From Nitrospirota bacterium (GTDB lineage: Bacteria; Nitrospirota; Nitrospiria; SBBL01; JAADHI01), in NCBI GenBank assembly GCA_029261155.1, contig JAJDBW010000090.1, positions 21,461-85,460 of the forward strand: DNA of 64,000 nt. The letters run 5' to 3'. Positions 52,204-60,411 of this stretch are shown here, piece after piece. A model generated the notes under the pieces. That model was not told the origin of the DNA, did no database searches, and saw only the letters and a program-made list of their open reading frames with translations. Numbering within the stretch: the stretch's first letter is position 1; every line of letters starts with the position of its first letter. A program made the position numbers and the translations under genes.

Positions 52204-53642
52204 AAAAAGAACCCTCCATTTTTCGCGTGATCATCACCACCCTATTCATGGTGACGGTCATCTGCGCCTCAGCTGGCTTGGCCGAAGAAGCCGCGACGCC
52301 GGAGCAATCCGCCGTCGAGCCCGCAAGCGCAAAAGTGGGGGAACTCATTCGCGTGGATGCCCAAGGAAACAAACTGATCGATGCGCAATTTAAAGAGGTT
52401 GAACTTGCCACCCTGCTTCGAATGATTGCAAGAGAAACCGGCGCCTCCATCATTGTGGATGGCGAAGTGAAAGGAACCGTCTCGATCGATTTCAATGGGG
52501 TATCGGCCGACGAAGCCTTGGAAAGCGTCTTGAATATCGGAGAGCTCGAAAAGGTGAGCTTGGGTTCCGTCATGGTCGTGCGACCGAGACAAAAACAGTG
52601 GCGCTCAAGAAGCTTCACGGTCCACCACATCAACATTTCGGATCTCTCGGAAACGCTCACCAATCTCTTCAGCCAGCGGGCCACACTGGAAGTCGATGCC
52701 AACACCAATACCTTTCTGGCTTCCGCGCCAGAACACATCCTCTCCGAACTCTCGCTTTTGGTTCAACAACTCGATGTTCCTCAAAAACAAGTCATGATCG
52801 AAGCCGCCATAGTGGAGGTCAGTCTGGATGACGAAACGAAGATGGGCGTGAACTTAATGGCTATCTTGGAGAAAGCCGACCTGGGCGCCTCGATTCAGAG
52901 TTTGGGTTTTGCCTCCGACCCCGAGACGCTTCCCAACCCCGAGGGCTTATTTGCGGAAGGCAACTTTTTTCTCGGTAAATCCGATAAGAGCGTGGATACC
53001 TTGGTCGAAGCCCTTCAGACCTTGCTGGATACAACTGTCCTTTCCCATCCCCGGGTATTAGGCATCAGCGGACAAGAGGCCGAAATTATAGTCGGGCAAA
53101 AACTGGGATTTCGAGTGACGACCACCACGCAAACCGGCACGCAAGAAACCATCCAATTCTTAGAAGTCGGCACACAATTAAAACTCACGCCGAACATTAC
53201 GGAGAACAACGATGTCATCATGGACATTCATCCGGAGGTGAGCGATGGCTCGATCTCTGAGGATGGCCTGCCGAACGAAAACACCACCGAAATTACCGCC
53301 AGAGTCCGGGTACCTAACGGGCAGACCATCGTGTTGGGTGGACTCATCCGAGAACGTCAAGATAGGGTAATCAAGCGTGTCCCCTTTTTAGGCAGCATCC
53401 CCTTTCTCGGCGCTTTATTTCGTCGAACGGTCGATAGCATAAAACGATCTGAGATTCTCGTGTTCATGACCCCCAGAGTCATGACCCCAAGTCTCGGCGC
53501 TGCACAGGCTCAAGAAGACATCAAGCGAATCGGAAAATCCATGAAACAAGGCATGGGGGATAGTCCTAAGGCAAGCGACGCACTGCTCTCCAATTCAACA
53601 GAAGCGGATCAAAGCCCTGAAAAAGAGGAACAGTCCCAATGA
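52200..53642 (+). CDS. pilQ: outer-membrane secretin (PilQ/MshL/GspD family)
   Basis: A 480-residue secretin with a signal peptide (ending SAGLA-EE). Domains: a secretin/STN N-terminal ring (AQFKEVELATLLRMIARETG), N-domain (VHHINISDLSETLTNLFSQR and TNTFLASAPEHILSEL), a linker with VEVSLDDETKMGVNL, and the C-terminal secretin barrel (LSHPRVLGISGQEAEIIVG, VGTQLKLTPNI, RVPNGQTIVLGGLI and VPFLGSIPFLGALF). It forms the outer-membrane gate for the fibre. It is shorter than PilQ because no AMIN domain is present, closer to MshL. The start overlaps the PilO-PilP stop (ATGA). Confidence 0.93.
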   Translation: MKKEPSIFRVIITTLFMVTVICASAGLAEEAATPEQSAVEPASAKVGELIRVDAQGNKLIDAQFKEVELATLLRMIARETGASIIVDGEVKGTVSIDFNGVSADEALESVLNIGELEKVSLGSVMVVRPRQKQWRSRSFTVHHINISDLSETLTNLFSQRATLEVDANTNTFLASAPEHILSELSLLVQQLDVPQKQVMIEAAIVEVSLDDETKMGVNLMAILEKADLGASIQSLGFASDPETLPNPEGLFAEGNFFLGKSDKSVDTLVEALQTLLDTTVLSHPRVLGISGQEAEIIVGQKLGFRVTTTTQTGTQETIQFLEVGTQLKLTPNITENNDVIMDIHPEVSDGSISEDGLPNENTTEITARVRVPNGQTIVLGGLIRERQDRVIKRVPFLGSIPFLGALFRRTVDSIKRSEILVFMTPRVMTPSLGAAQAQEDIKRIGKSMKQGMGDSPKASDALLSNSTEADQSPEKEEQSQ

Positions 53643-53852
53643 ATAGACCTCCCCGAACCGCCGAAATAAACGCACGCAATGCTTAAGATGAATGCAGGGC
53701 GCCCCGCTTAAACACATCTCGTTTCAAGCCCGCAGAACCTAAGCTTGCCTGCTATCGTGTTGGTCCAGAGCGCCCCGGGTGGATTAAAAAAACATCGACT
53801 CGAAAATGTACGATGGCCACGACCTCCCGTAAAAAGAAGGAAAAATGTCGTT

Positions 53853-55847
53853 TTGAAAAACAAGCCTGAACAAGCAGATCAATCAAAACCGAGCCCAGCC
53901 CCTACGCAAGATCCTTCCAATAATGAAAATACGCCAATAAGTGACGAAAAAGTCGAAGTCATTGCGCCTCAAGCACAGTCTCCCGCCGACGAATTAATCG
54001 TTGAGCCTGCCGAAAGCGAAGACAAACGGAAGGTCAGCCAAGAAGACCTGGATCGCTGTTATAGCAGTTTGGAAGGGATCTTGGGCATGGGCGCTGCCGC
54101 AAATTGGGATGAAGACGACTTCGATGATCAGGACCTACCCGAACTCGTCGATCAGCCGAATCGACAGAATAAAAGTCGAAGCAACCGGGTTATGGGAATT
54201 GATATTGGCGAAACCTCCGTCAAGCTCGTTCAACTCGGCCCGAAACAAAACATTCTCACCATGGACATGGTCTCCCTCGATTCCGAACATGAACCGGAAG
54301 AAAGAGATCGGATTGTCATTCAAGGCATCCGATCGATGATGGCACGGAATAAAATTAAGACCCGGAGAGCGGTGTTGTGCCTTTCTGAAAAAAACACCTA
54401 TGTCCGCAACACAGCGCTTCACGAAGGGAGCCAAAGCGAATTACAAAAAGTGCTCACTGAGGAAGTGGGCAAACAGGAGTTGCCAGGCGGGCAAGGAAAC
54501 TATGTCTTCAATCACATGCTCTTGGAGAACAAAAGTGCTTTGCCCCTTAAGGACGGGCACGCGGCGGCACATTTAAGCGCGCTATTTTTTTCCACAGAAC
54601 GCGAAGCCGTATTACGCCTCGTCCGTATCGCAAAGGGGGCGAAACTCAAGGTTCTCGCCATCGACATAGACGCCCTCGCCGCAAGCCGTTTCTTTCGGCA
54701 GGCCTATCTCAATGAACAAGACGAAACAACAGTCTTGGCCGAGATGCATGCCGCTAACACCTTGCTCTCTTTTATAAAAGGAGATCGACTCGTTTGGGCG
54801 AAACATCTTTCCACGGGCAGCCATGAATTCACCCAAAGCATTGCCGAGGCCCTGCGGATCGATCCGGAGGAAGCCGAAAAACTGAAACGCGGCGAGTGGA
54901 AGGGCGCGGCCTCCGTCCAAAACCAAAAATCGGATGTGATCCGCGCGCTGGAACCGGTCCTTACGCGCCTCTCGGGCGAAATCAGGCGAACGGTGCAGTT
55001 TTATTTATCGCAAGAAAAAGGACGCGCCATTCACCGCATCGTTCTGGCAGGCACCGGCTCCAGGATCCCAGGTGTGGCCAAGGATCTCACGCGCTTGCTC
55101 GAACTCCCAGTTGTCCGATGGGGAAACACCCGCCTGTTTGATTTTAATTCGGTCGTCTCCAGCGAGGAACAGTTGCCGGACGAACTCTCGCGCTTTGCCA
55201 TTGCCCTCGGCCTCTGCCTTTGGGACAAACAGGCCGACCCCATCAATCTGCTCCCCGGCCTCTGGCAACGGATGGGTATTCGTCAACGATCAAAAAAAGA
55301 AGGAACGCACAGAAAAACCAAAATCGCAATCGGCCGAACCGGCCTACCCATCGGTCGCCGCGCCCTTTTGGGTGGAATAGCCGCGCTCCTCATTCTTGGT
55401 TCCGGTGCTCTGTTTTATGCAAAAAACAATGGCCTGAAGGTTCGCCTTGAAAAAGAACAAGTCCTACAACAAGACTGGCATTCCGTCCGCGAGGACTTGG
55501 ATCGCCTTCGAACACTGCGCGAAAGGGTTTCAAAAATAACCGCGCAGGTTGACACGCTCCGCGCACAACAAATCCGCTTGGCCGATGGCATTGCCGCCTT
55601 TAGCAAAGCCGTTCCGCGCTCGGTTTCGCTGGTCTCCATTCGATTTGAAGAGGCGCGTTTTACGGTGAGCGCCTATGCCGTCGATACCCAAAGTGCGCAG
55701 GAGCTTATTGATCGAATAAAACAATCCGATGATTTTACGAAGCCGGCACTCGGAATGATTCAAAAGACAGACATCTACCCGGGCAAGAAAATCTATTTTG
55801 AATTGCACTTTGGATTGAAAAGCGAGAACACCAGGGATGAATCTTGA
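53853..55847 (+). CDS. PilM-PilN fusion protein
   Basis: A 664-residue protein. After an acidic disordered N-terminus (about 1-110) comes an actin-like PilM domain beginning MGIDIGETSVKLVQLG (about 114) with the phosphate loop, and ending near 450. The PilN signature DPINLLPG follows (about 464), then one transmembrane helix (LLGGIAALLILGSGALFYA), a coiled coil and a PilN periplasmic domain (FSKAVPRSVSLVSIRFEEA). PilN's INLLP peptide normally binds PilM as a separate chain; here they are joined, as suggested for MshI. TTG at 53853 has AAGAAGGA upstream; the frame is open back to TTG 53745. Confidence 0.83.
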   Translation: MKNKPEQADQSKPSPAPTQDPSNNENTPISDEKVEVIAPQAQSPADELIVEPAESEDKRKVSQEDLDRCYSSLEGILGMGAAANWDEDDFDDQDLPELVDQPNRQNKSRSNRVMGIDIGETSVKLVQLGPKQNILTMDMVSLDSEHEPEERDRIVIQGIRSMMARNKIKTRRAVLCLSEKNTYVRNTALHEGSQSELQKVLTEEVGKQELPGGQGNYVFNHMLLENKSALPLKDGHAAAHLSALFFSTEREAVLRLVRIAKGAKLKVLAIDIDALAASRFFRQAYLNEQDETTVLAEMHAANTLLSFIKGDRLVWAKHLSTGSHEFTQSIAEALRIDPEEAEKLKRGEWKGAASVQNQKSDVIRALEPVLTRLSGEIRRTVQFYLSQEKGRAIHRIVLAGTGSRIPGVAKDLTRLLELPVVRWGNTRLFDFNSVVSSEEQLPDELSRFAIALGLCLWDKQADPINLLPGLWQRMGIRQRSKKEGTHRKTKIAIGRTGLPIGRRALLGGIAALLILGSGALFYAKNNGLKVRLEKEQVLQQDWHSVREDLDRLRTLRERVSKITAQVDTLRAQQIRLADGIAAFSKAVPRSVSLVSIRFEEARFTVSAYAVDTQSAQELIDRIKQSDDFTKPALGMIQKTDIYPGKKIYFELHFGLKSENTRDES

Positions 55848-55856
55848 GGCGGACAA

Positions 55857-55940
55857 TGGTGCCGGAGGCCGGAATCGAACCGGCTCGCGCCTTAGGGTGC
55901 GAGGATTTTTAAGTCCTGTCGCTTACAGTGTCGCCCTGTA
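55857..55940 (-). pseudogene. degenerate tRNA-Leu (UAA anticodon) with intact 3' half
   Basis: On the minus strand the 3' half is complete: a perfect T arm GCCGG-TTCGATT-CCGGC, the acceptor strand CTCCGGC, discriminator A and CCA, a long variable arm (CTCGC/GCGAG) typical of Leu, and the anticodon arm AGGACTTAAAAATCCT with one extra A, which makes an eight-base loop. The D arm is shortened (GGCGACACTGTAAGCGACAGG) and the 5' acceptor strand GCCGGAG is missing. It is therefore a pseudo-tRNA. Lying at a block boundary beyond the pilus-like operon, it could be a scar of an integration event. Confidence 0.75.
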
Positions 55941-57088
55941 ATAAGTGCTTATATCTGCACTGTTTCCCGATACTGAATCTTGCCGTATTACACCTGACTA
56001 CCAGCATTATAAATTAAGACAGTCACATTATCGGTTACACTTGGGAGTAACAGAGGGCAGGTTTTATACGAATGCCACAAGCTGTGTCCGAGTCGACAAA
56101 ATGTTAGAGGAAAAATCGAATTCTTATTTTCACTTTTTAAAAAAAAAGTTGAGAGCTACAATAACAAGCTATTTCAGGTTGAATGATTCATCTTACAACC
56201 TTCACTTTTGGGTGAGGCTGAAACTTATCGAATTCGAGGAGAATTAGAGAATATGGAAGTCGTCATACCTATTCCTTCAATTAAGTATCGTACCGCTAAA
56301 ATTCCCACACGGGAACCAATAATAGCCCATGAGCAAACCGCCGCCATCCACGCCGGTTTCTCTTCCCCAATAAAGGTCTTGTGGCCAATCGGCCGATCGC
56401 GCGGCAGGTTTTTTCATCCTGATCGCCCGGATCCGGTTTAAGCGAAAATCTCCTGCCCGCTGTAAGCGTAATCCGCATTTCACAGATATGTCCCGCCCGA
56501 CATAAAAGCATAATGGGGTACAGCGCTTCAGGCGAATGCATGCTTGGTTTGAGTGCTACGACAGGGGAATACTACAAGCGTACCTATCCTAGCGATCTTG
56601 GATGCCCGCCTCTTTTCTCGTTTTAGGAGATCGCCGCCCATCTTGAGAGAATTGACCGTCTTTGCCCGGCCTGGTTTTCTTCCCCCGCAATTTTTTCCAA
56701 GGTTCACAAGAATATATTAAGACAAAATTGTCGCAGCTCAGAAAAAACTGTCGCGATATTTTTTTGTTCCGTCGCCGTTCTGGAAAGCGCATCGGAACTC
56801 AAGTTTTTGTTTTATAGGCATTATTCCCTAAACACACTAAAGGGCACATGAATTGCTTTACAGAGATTCAAAGCATGAGAGAGAACTAAAACAGGTCCCT
56901 TCGTCCAAGGACCTCAATAAAAAACACGTACAGCAATGAAGCCAGCGGAAAAAGGTGACCTGAAAAGCCGGATTCAATGGCCTAAGGAGGTACCGAATGC
57001 CAGAGTGGGGATATCCTTCCCCCCTCTTTATAAAGCAGCGTAACAGACAATTTTATTCTCGAATACAAAGCTGTATTTGAACGCGCGA
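55941..57088. other. 1.1-kb gene-poor region and nrt leader
   Basis: Short frames here show no ribosome sites or family features, so I call no gene. Structure seen: two direct copies of TGTCGC 20 bases apart (56729 and 56749), a hairpin AGGTCC...GGACCT (56906-56927), and AGGTGACCT at 56959. The right part (about 56850-57088) is likely the untranslated leader of the nrt-like operon. The rest may be decayed mobile DNA. Confidence 0.45.
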
Positions 57089-57090
57089 AG

Positions 57091-57142
57091 GCGCCCTTTC
57101 CACAACGATGTGGGGTTTAGTGGAAGGGGCGTCTTTTTTTTT
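57091..57142 (+). terminator. intrinsic terminator/attenuator in the leader of the nrt-like operon
   Basis: CGCCCTTTCCAC and GTGGAAGGGGCG form a 12-pair stem (one G-U) around a 16-base loop, followed by TCTTTTTTTTT. It lies 43 bases before the start of the NrtA-like gene. Since no gene ends just upstream on this strand, it probably acts as an attenuator, as in nitrate-assimilation leaders controlled by ANTAR antiterminators; that link is inference. Confidence 0.8.
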
Positions 57143-57184
57143 AATCGAACGACCACAATACAACAAGCAGGAGGGAGAAAACCT

Positions 57185-58582
57185 TTGGATAGATTGAATA
57201 AAAAAATCGGGCGGCGGAAATTTCTCGAAGTCACCAGCTTAAGCGCGGCGGGGCTGTTGCTCTCCGGCTTGCCAGCCCTACGGGGTGGCCTCTTCGCGGG
57301 CACGGGCGATTCGCCCGAGCGGACGAAACTGACTTTCGGCATCATCCCGCTGACGGATTGCGCACCCATTGTTATCGCCAAGGAAAAGGGCTTTTTCAAA
57401 AAGCACGGCTTGGACGTCGCTGTTTCCAAAGAAGCGTCTTGGGCGAACATCCGAGACAAGGTCTCTGTGGGGGCCTTGGACGGGGCACACATGCTGGCCG
57501 GGATGCCCATTGCCGCCAGCCTCGGCGTCGGCGCAACGAAAAAACCGACCATTACGGCCTTCAGCATGGATTTAAACGGCAATGCAATTACCGTCTCGAA
57601 CGATCTCTACGACGCGATGATGAAAGCCGATCCCGCCGCAATGAAGGAATCGCCCACCCCGGCTACGGCGCTTAAAAAAGTCATCGACGCGCATAATGCG
57701 AGCGGGAAGGACCCGATGACCTTCGCCATGGTTTTTCCCGTTTCGACCCACAATTACGAACTCCGCTATTGGATGGCCGCCGCCGGGATCGATCCCGAAC
57801 AAGACGTCCGTTTGATCGTGATTCCGCCGCCGCAGATGGTCGCCAATCTCCGGGCGAACAATATCGTCGGCTACTGCGTGGGGGAACCTTGGAACGAACG
57901 GGCCGTGGACATGGGCATCGGCCGGACCCTGATCACCAATTATGAAATTTGGAACAACAACCCGGAAAAGGTTTTCGGGGTCAACCAGGAATGGGCCGAA
58001 AAAAATCCCAACACGCACCTGGCCGCCGTGCGGGCCTTGATCGAAGCGGCGCAGTGGATGGACCCGCCGGAGCATCGAATGGAGGTCGTCGAAATTATCT
58101 CGAAGCGGTCGTATGTGAACGCGCCGGTCGATGTGGTGAAGATGTCGATGACAGGGACCTTTAAATATGCCAAGGACGAGGCGCCCCGCCCGCTGCCCGA
58201 CTTCAATGTCTTTTACCGCTACGCCGCGACCTTCCCCTGGCGCTCGCACGCCTGCTGGTTCATCACGCAGATGATCCGCTGGGGACAAATTGAAGAGCCG
58301 ATTGACATCAGAAAGATGGCCGAGGCGGTTTACCGTCCCGATATTTATCGGGAGGCGGCCAAGGGGCTGAAGATCCCTTACCCGATGATCGATTACAAAA
58401 CGGAGGGAATGCACAAGGCGGCCTGGTCGTTGACCGAGGCGACCGCGCCCATTCCCATGGGCCCTGATCGCTTCTTCGACGAGAGGGTTTACGACTCCGC
58501 TAAGCTGATCGACTATCTGAATGGATTCAAGATGCACCACATGAAGGTCAAGCCCTCCGATCTGGCGAAGTTAAATGGATAG
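57185..58582 (+). CDS. NrtA/CmpA-family ABC transporter substrate-binding protein (Tat-exported)
   Basis: A 465-residue periplasmic binding protein with a twin-arginine signal (KKIGRRKFLEVTSLSAAGLL). The NrtA/CmpA pattern is clear: LTFGIIPLTDCAPIVIAKEK, the ligand-contact segment ASWANIRDKV, DGAHMLAGMPIAASLG, ELRYWMAAAGIDPEQDV and GYCVGEPWN. The family binds nitrate/nitrite or bicarbonate; residue differences do not let me decide. The TTG at 57185 is preceded by AGGAGG at ten bases; the longer frame to 57077 would start inside the leader hairpin and is rejected. First gene of the operon. Confidence 0.9.
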   Translation: MDRLNKKIGRRKFLEVTSLSAAGLLLSGLPALRGGLFAGTGDSPERTKLTFGIIPLTDCAPIVIAKEKGFFKKHGLDVAVSKEASWANIRDKVSVGALDGAHMLAGMPIAASLGVGATKKPTITAFSMDLNGNAITVSNDLYDAMMKADPAAMKESPTPATALKKVIDAHNASGKDPMTFAMVFPVSTHNYELRYWMAAAGIDPEQDVRLIVIPPPQMVANLRANNIVGYCVGEPWNERAVDMGIGRTLITNYEIWNNNPEKVFGVNQEWAEKNPNTHLAAVRALIEAAQWMDPPEHRMEVVEIISKRSYVNAPVDVVKMSMTGTFKYAKDEAPRPLPDFNVFYRYAATFPWRSHACWFITQMIRWGQIEEPIDIRKMAEAVYRPDIYREAAKGLKIPYPMIDYKTEGMHKAAWSLTEATAPIPMGPDRFFDERVYDSAKLIDYLNGFKMHHMKVKPSDLAKLNG

Positions 58583-58637
58583 TGGCGCAGGACTTAAGCA
58601 TAGGTCTTCGATTGCAAGTGGAAAGAGAAAGGACACC

Positions 58638-59564
58638 ATGAAAAACAATCTAAGTTTCGCGATGGATGATGGCGTGTCGCTTGAACAAAGGGAAGCGACT
58701 AAAGAAAAAGGAGCGTCTAAACCCCTTGTGTGTCCGACGAAGCTGAACCTGAACGCCGTGAAACCGGGTTACCTCAAATCCATCGGCACCCGCGCGGCCA
58801 GGATGTTCGGGCGGACCTTCTGCGTCTGCCTGACCTTTGCGGCGGCCATCGGGGTCTGGTCAGCAATTCAAAGTCGTTTTGCCCCCGATCTGCCCACGCC
58901 CGCGCAAACCTGGACGCGCGCCGTCGAGATCTTTTCCGAACCCTTTTACGACGACGGGCCCAACGACAAAGGCATCGGCTGGCAACTCCTTTATTCCTTG
59001 GGCCGGGTGGCGGCGGGCTTCTCGCTGGCTGTTGCTGTCGGCATTCCGATTGGATTGATCGTCGGCACGAGCCGCTTGATTCGGCAAAGCCTCGATCCCC
59101 TCATCCAGGTCCTCCGCCCGGTCAGTCCTCTTGCCTGGCTGCCGATCGCCCTGCTCGTCTTTAAATCGGTCAATGCGTCGGCGATCTTCGTGATCTTCAT
59201 CACCAGCATTTGGCCTGTAATTCTCAACACCGCCTCGGGAGTGGCCGCCATTTCCAAGGACTATCTGAACGTCGCCGCCGTCCTCCGCTTCGAACGCTTG
59301 GAGATGGCGCGAAAGATCCTGCTCCCGGCAACGCTGCCCCATATTTTAACCGGGATGCGTCTCTCCCTAGGAATCGCCTGGATGGTGATCGTCGCGGCGG
59401 AGATGCTCACCGGCGGCATCGGTATCGGCTTCTACATTTGGGACGAGTGGAACAATCTCAACGTGGCCTCCATCATCGTGGCCATGGGCCTCATCGGCGG
59501 GGTCGGCATTCTGCTTGAGACAGTGATGAACCGCATACAAAGGAGGTTTCAATATCATGATTGA
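58638..59564 (+). CDS. NrtB-like ABC transporter permease
   Basis: A 308-residue inner-membrane permease with six or more helices and the EAA-type loop (YLNVAAVLRFERLEMARKILLPA). The family hallmarks LRPVSPLAWLPIALLVFK and GIAWMVIVAAEMLTGGIG match NrtB/CmpB. The N-terminal 70 residues are polar and unusual in length. The ATG at 58638 has AAAGGA five bases upstream; the frame reaching back to 58575 overlaps the substrate-binding gene and is less likely. Partner of the binding protein and ATPase. Confidence 0.92.
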   Translation: MKNNLSFAMDDGVSLEQREATKEKGASKPLVCPTKLNLNAVKPGYLKSIGTRAARMFGRTFCVCLTFAAAIGVWSAIQSRFAPDLPTPAQTWTRAVEIFSEPFYDDGPNDKGIGWQLLYSLGRVAAGFSLAVAVGIPIGLIVGTSRLIRQSLDPLIQVLRPVSPLAWLPIALLVFKSVNASAIFVIFITSIWPVILNTASGVAAISKDYLNVAAVLRFERLEMARKILLPATLPHILTGMRLSLGIAWMVIVAAEMLTGGIGIGFYIWDEWNNLNVASIIVAMGLIGGVGILLETVMNRIQRRFQYHD

Positions 59565-60411
59565 TACCATCGTCAAAAACGGGGTGGCCGCTCAAATCCG
59601 GGATCAACAGGGTCCGGCGCGCTATCTTATCTCCGCCGAAAACATCAGCCTTGCCTTTAAAACGAAGCAGGGCCTTCATCCCGTATTAAACGACGTGACG
59701 CTCCGGATTAAAAAAGGGGAGTTCGTGAGCATCATCGGACACTCCGGCTGCGGCAAATCGACCCTGCTGAACATCTTCGCCGGCCTGCTGAAACCGACCG
59801 TAGGCGGGGTAATTCTCGAAGACAAAGAGGTCGATTCGCCCGGACCGGAGCGGGCCGTCGTTTTTCAAAATCACTCGCTCCTGCCCTGGCTCACGGTTTA
59901 CGAAAACGTGAGGCTGGCCGTCGACAAGGTCTTCGGCCGAAAAAAAAGCAAGGCGGAACGGGACGATTGGACGCGCTACAACCTGAAGCGGGTCCACATG
60001 GACCAGGCCCTCGGAAAGTATCCGATGGAACTCTCGGGCGGGATGAAACAGCGGGTCGGCATCGCGCGGGCCTTGGCAATGGAACCGAAGGCCCTCCTCA
60101 TGGACGAGCCCTTCGGCGCGCTCGATGCCCTCACGCGGGCGCAGCTGCAAGACGTGCTCTTGGAGATTCACGCGGCCTTGGGCAATACGGTGATCATGAT
60201 TACGCACGACGTGGACGAGGCGGTGCTCCTCTCCGACCGGATCATGATGATGACCCACGGCCCCGGTGCCACCATCGGGGAGGCTTTGGCAATCGACCTC
60301 CCCCGGCCCCGGAACCGGATCGATCTCTTGGACGATCCGGCCTATCAACATTATCGATCGAAAGGCTTGCGTTTTTTACATCAACTTCAAAGGAGGAATG
60401 GACCCGAATGA
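59557..60411 (+). CDS. NrtD-like ABC transporter ATP-binding protein
   Basis: A 284-residue ATPase: Walker A GHSGCGKST, Q loop VVFQNHSLLPWLTV, signature LSGGMKQRVGIARAL, Walker B LLMDEPFGALDAL and switch His in MITHDVDEAVLLSDRI. This is the NitT/TauT branch. It lacks the C-terminal NrtA-like regulatory domain of NrtC. It overlaps the permease by eight bases with AGGAGG upstream. Confidence 0.94.
   Translation: MIDTIVKNGVAAQIRDQQGPARYLISAENISLAFKTKQGLHPVLNDVTLRIKKGEFVSIIGHSGCGKSTLLNIFAGLLKPTVGGVILEDKEVDSPGPERAVVFQNHSLLPWLTVYENVRLAVDKVFGRKKSKAERDDWTRYNLKRVHMDQALGKYPMELSGGMKQRVGIARALAMEPKALLMDEPFGALDALTRAQLQDVLLEIHAALGNTVIMITHDVDEAVLLSDRIMMMTHGPGATIGEALAIDLPRPRNRIDLLDDPAYQHYRSKGLRFLHQLQRRNGPE

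Noticed and set aside
56840..57090. Possible guanidine-I (ykkC) or cobalamin riboswitch before the nrt-like operon
   Set aside because: Expected because ykkC often precedes NitT/TauT-type transporters, but its conserved motifs (CTAGGG, GTCCGAGAG, ACACGG) and the B12 box are absent.
57572..58540. 322-residue minus-strand frame opposite the NrtA-like gene
   Set aside because: Arg/His/Gly-rich sequence typical of the reverse of a GC-rich gene; no start signal.
59967..60407. Long N-terminal extension of the porin frame into the ATPase gene
   Set aside because: Pro/Arg-rich and out of frame with the ATPase; the true signal peptide starts at 60408.
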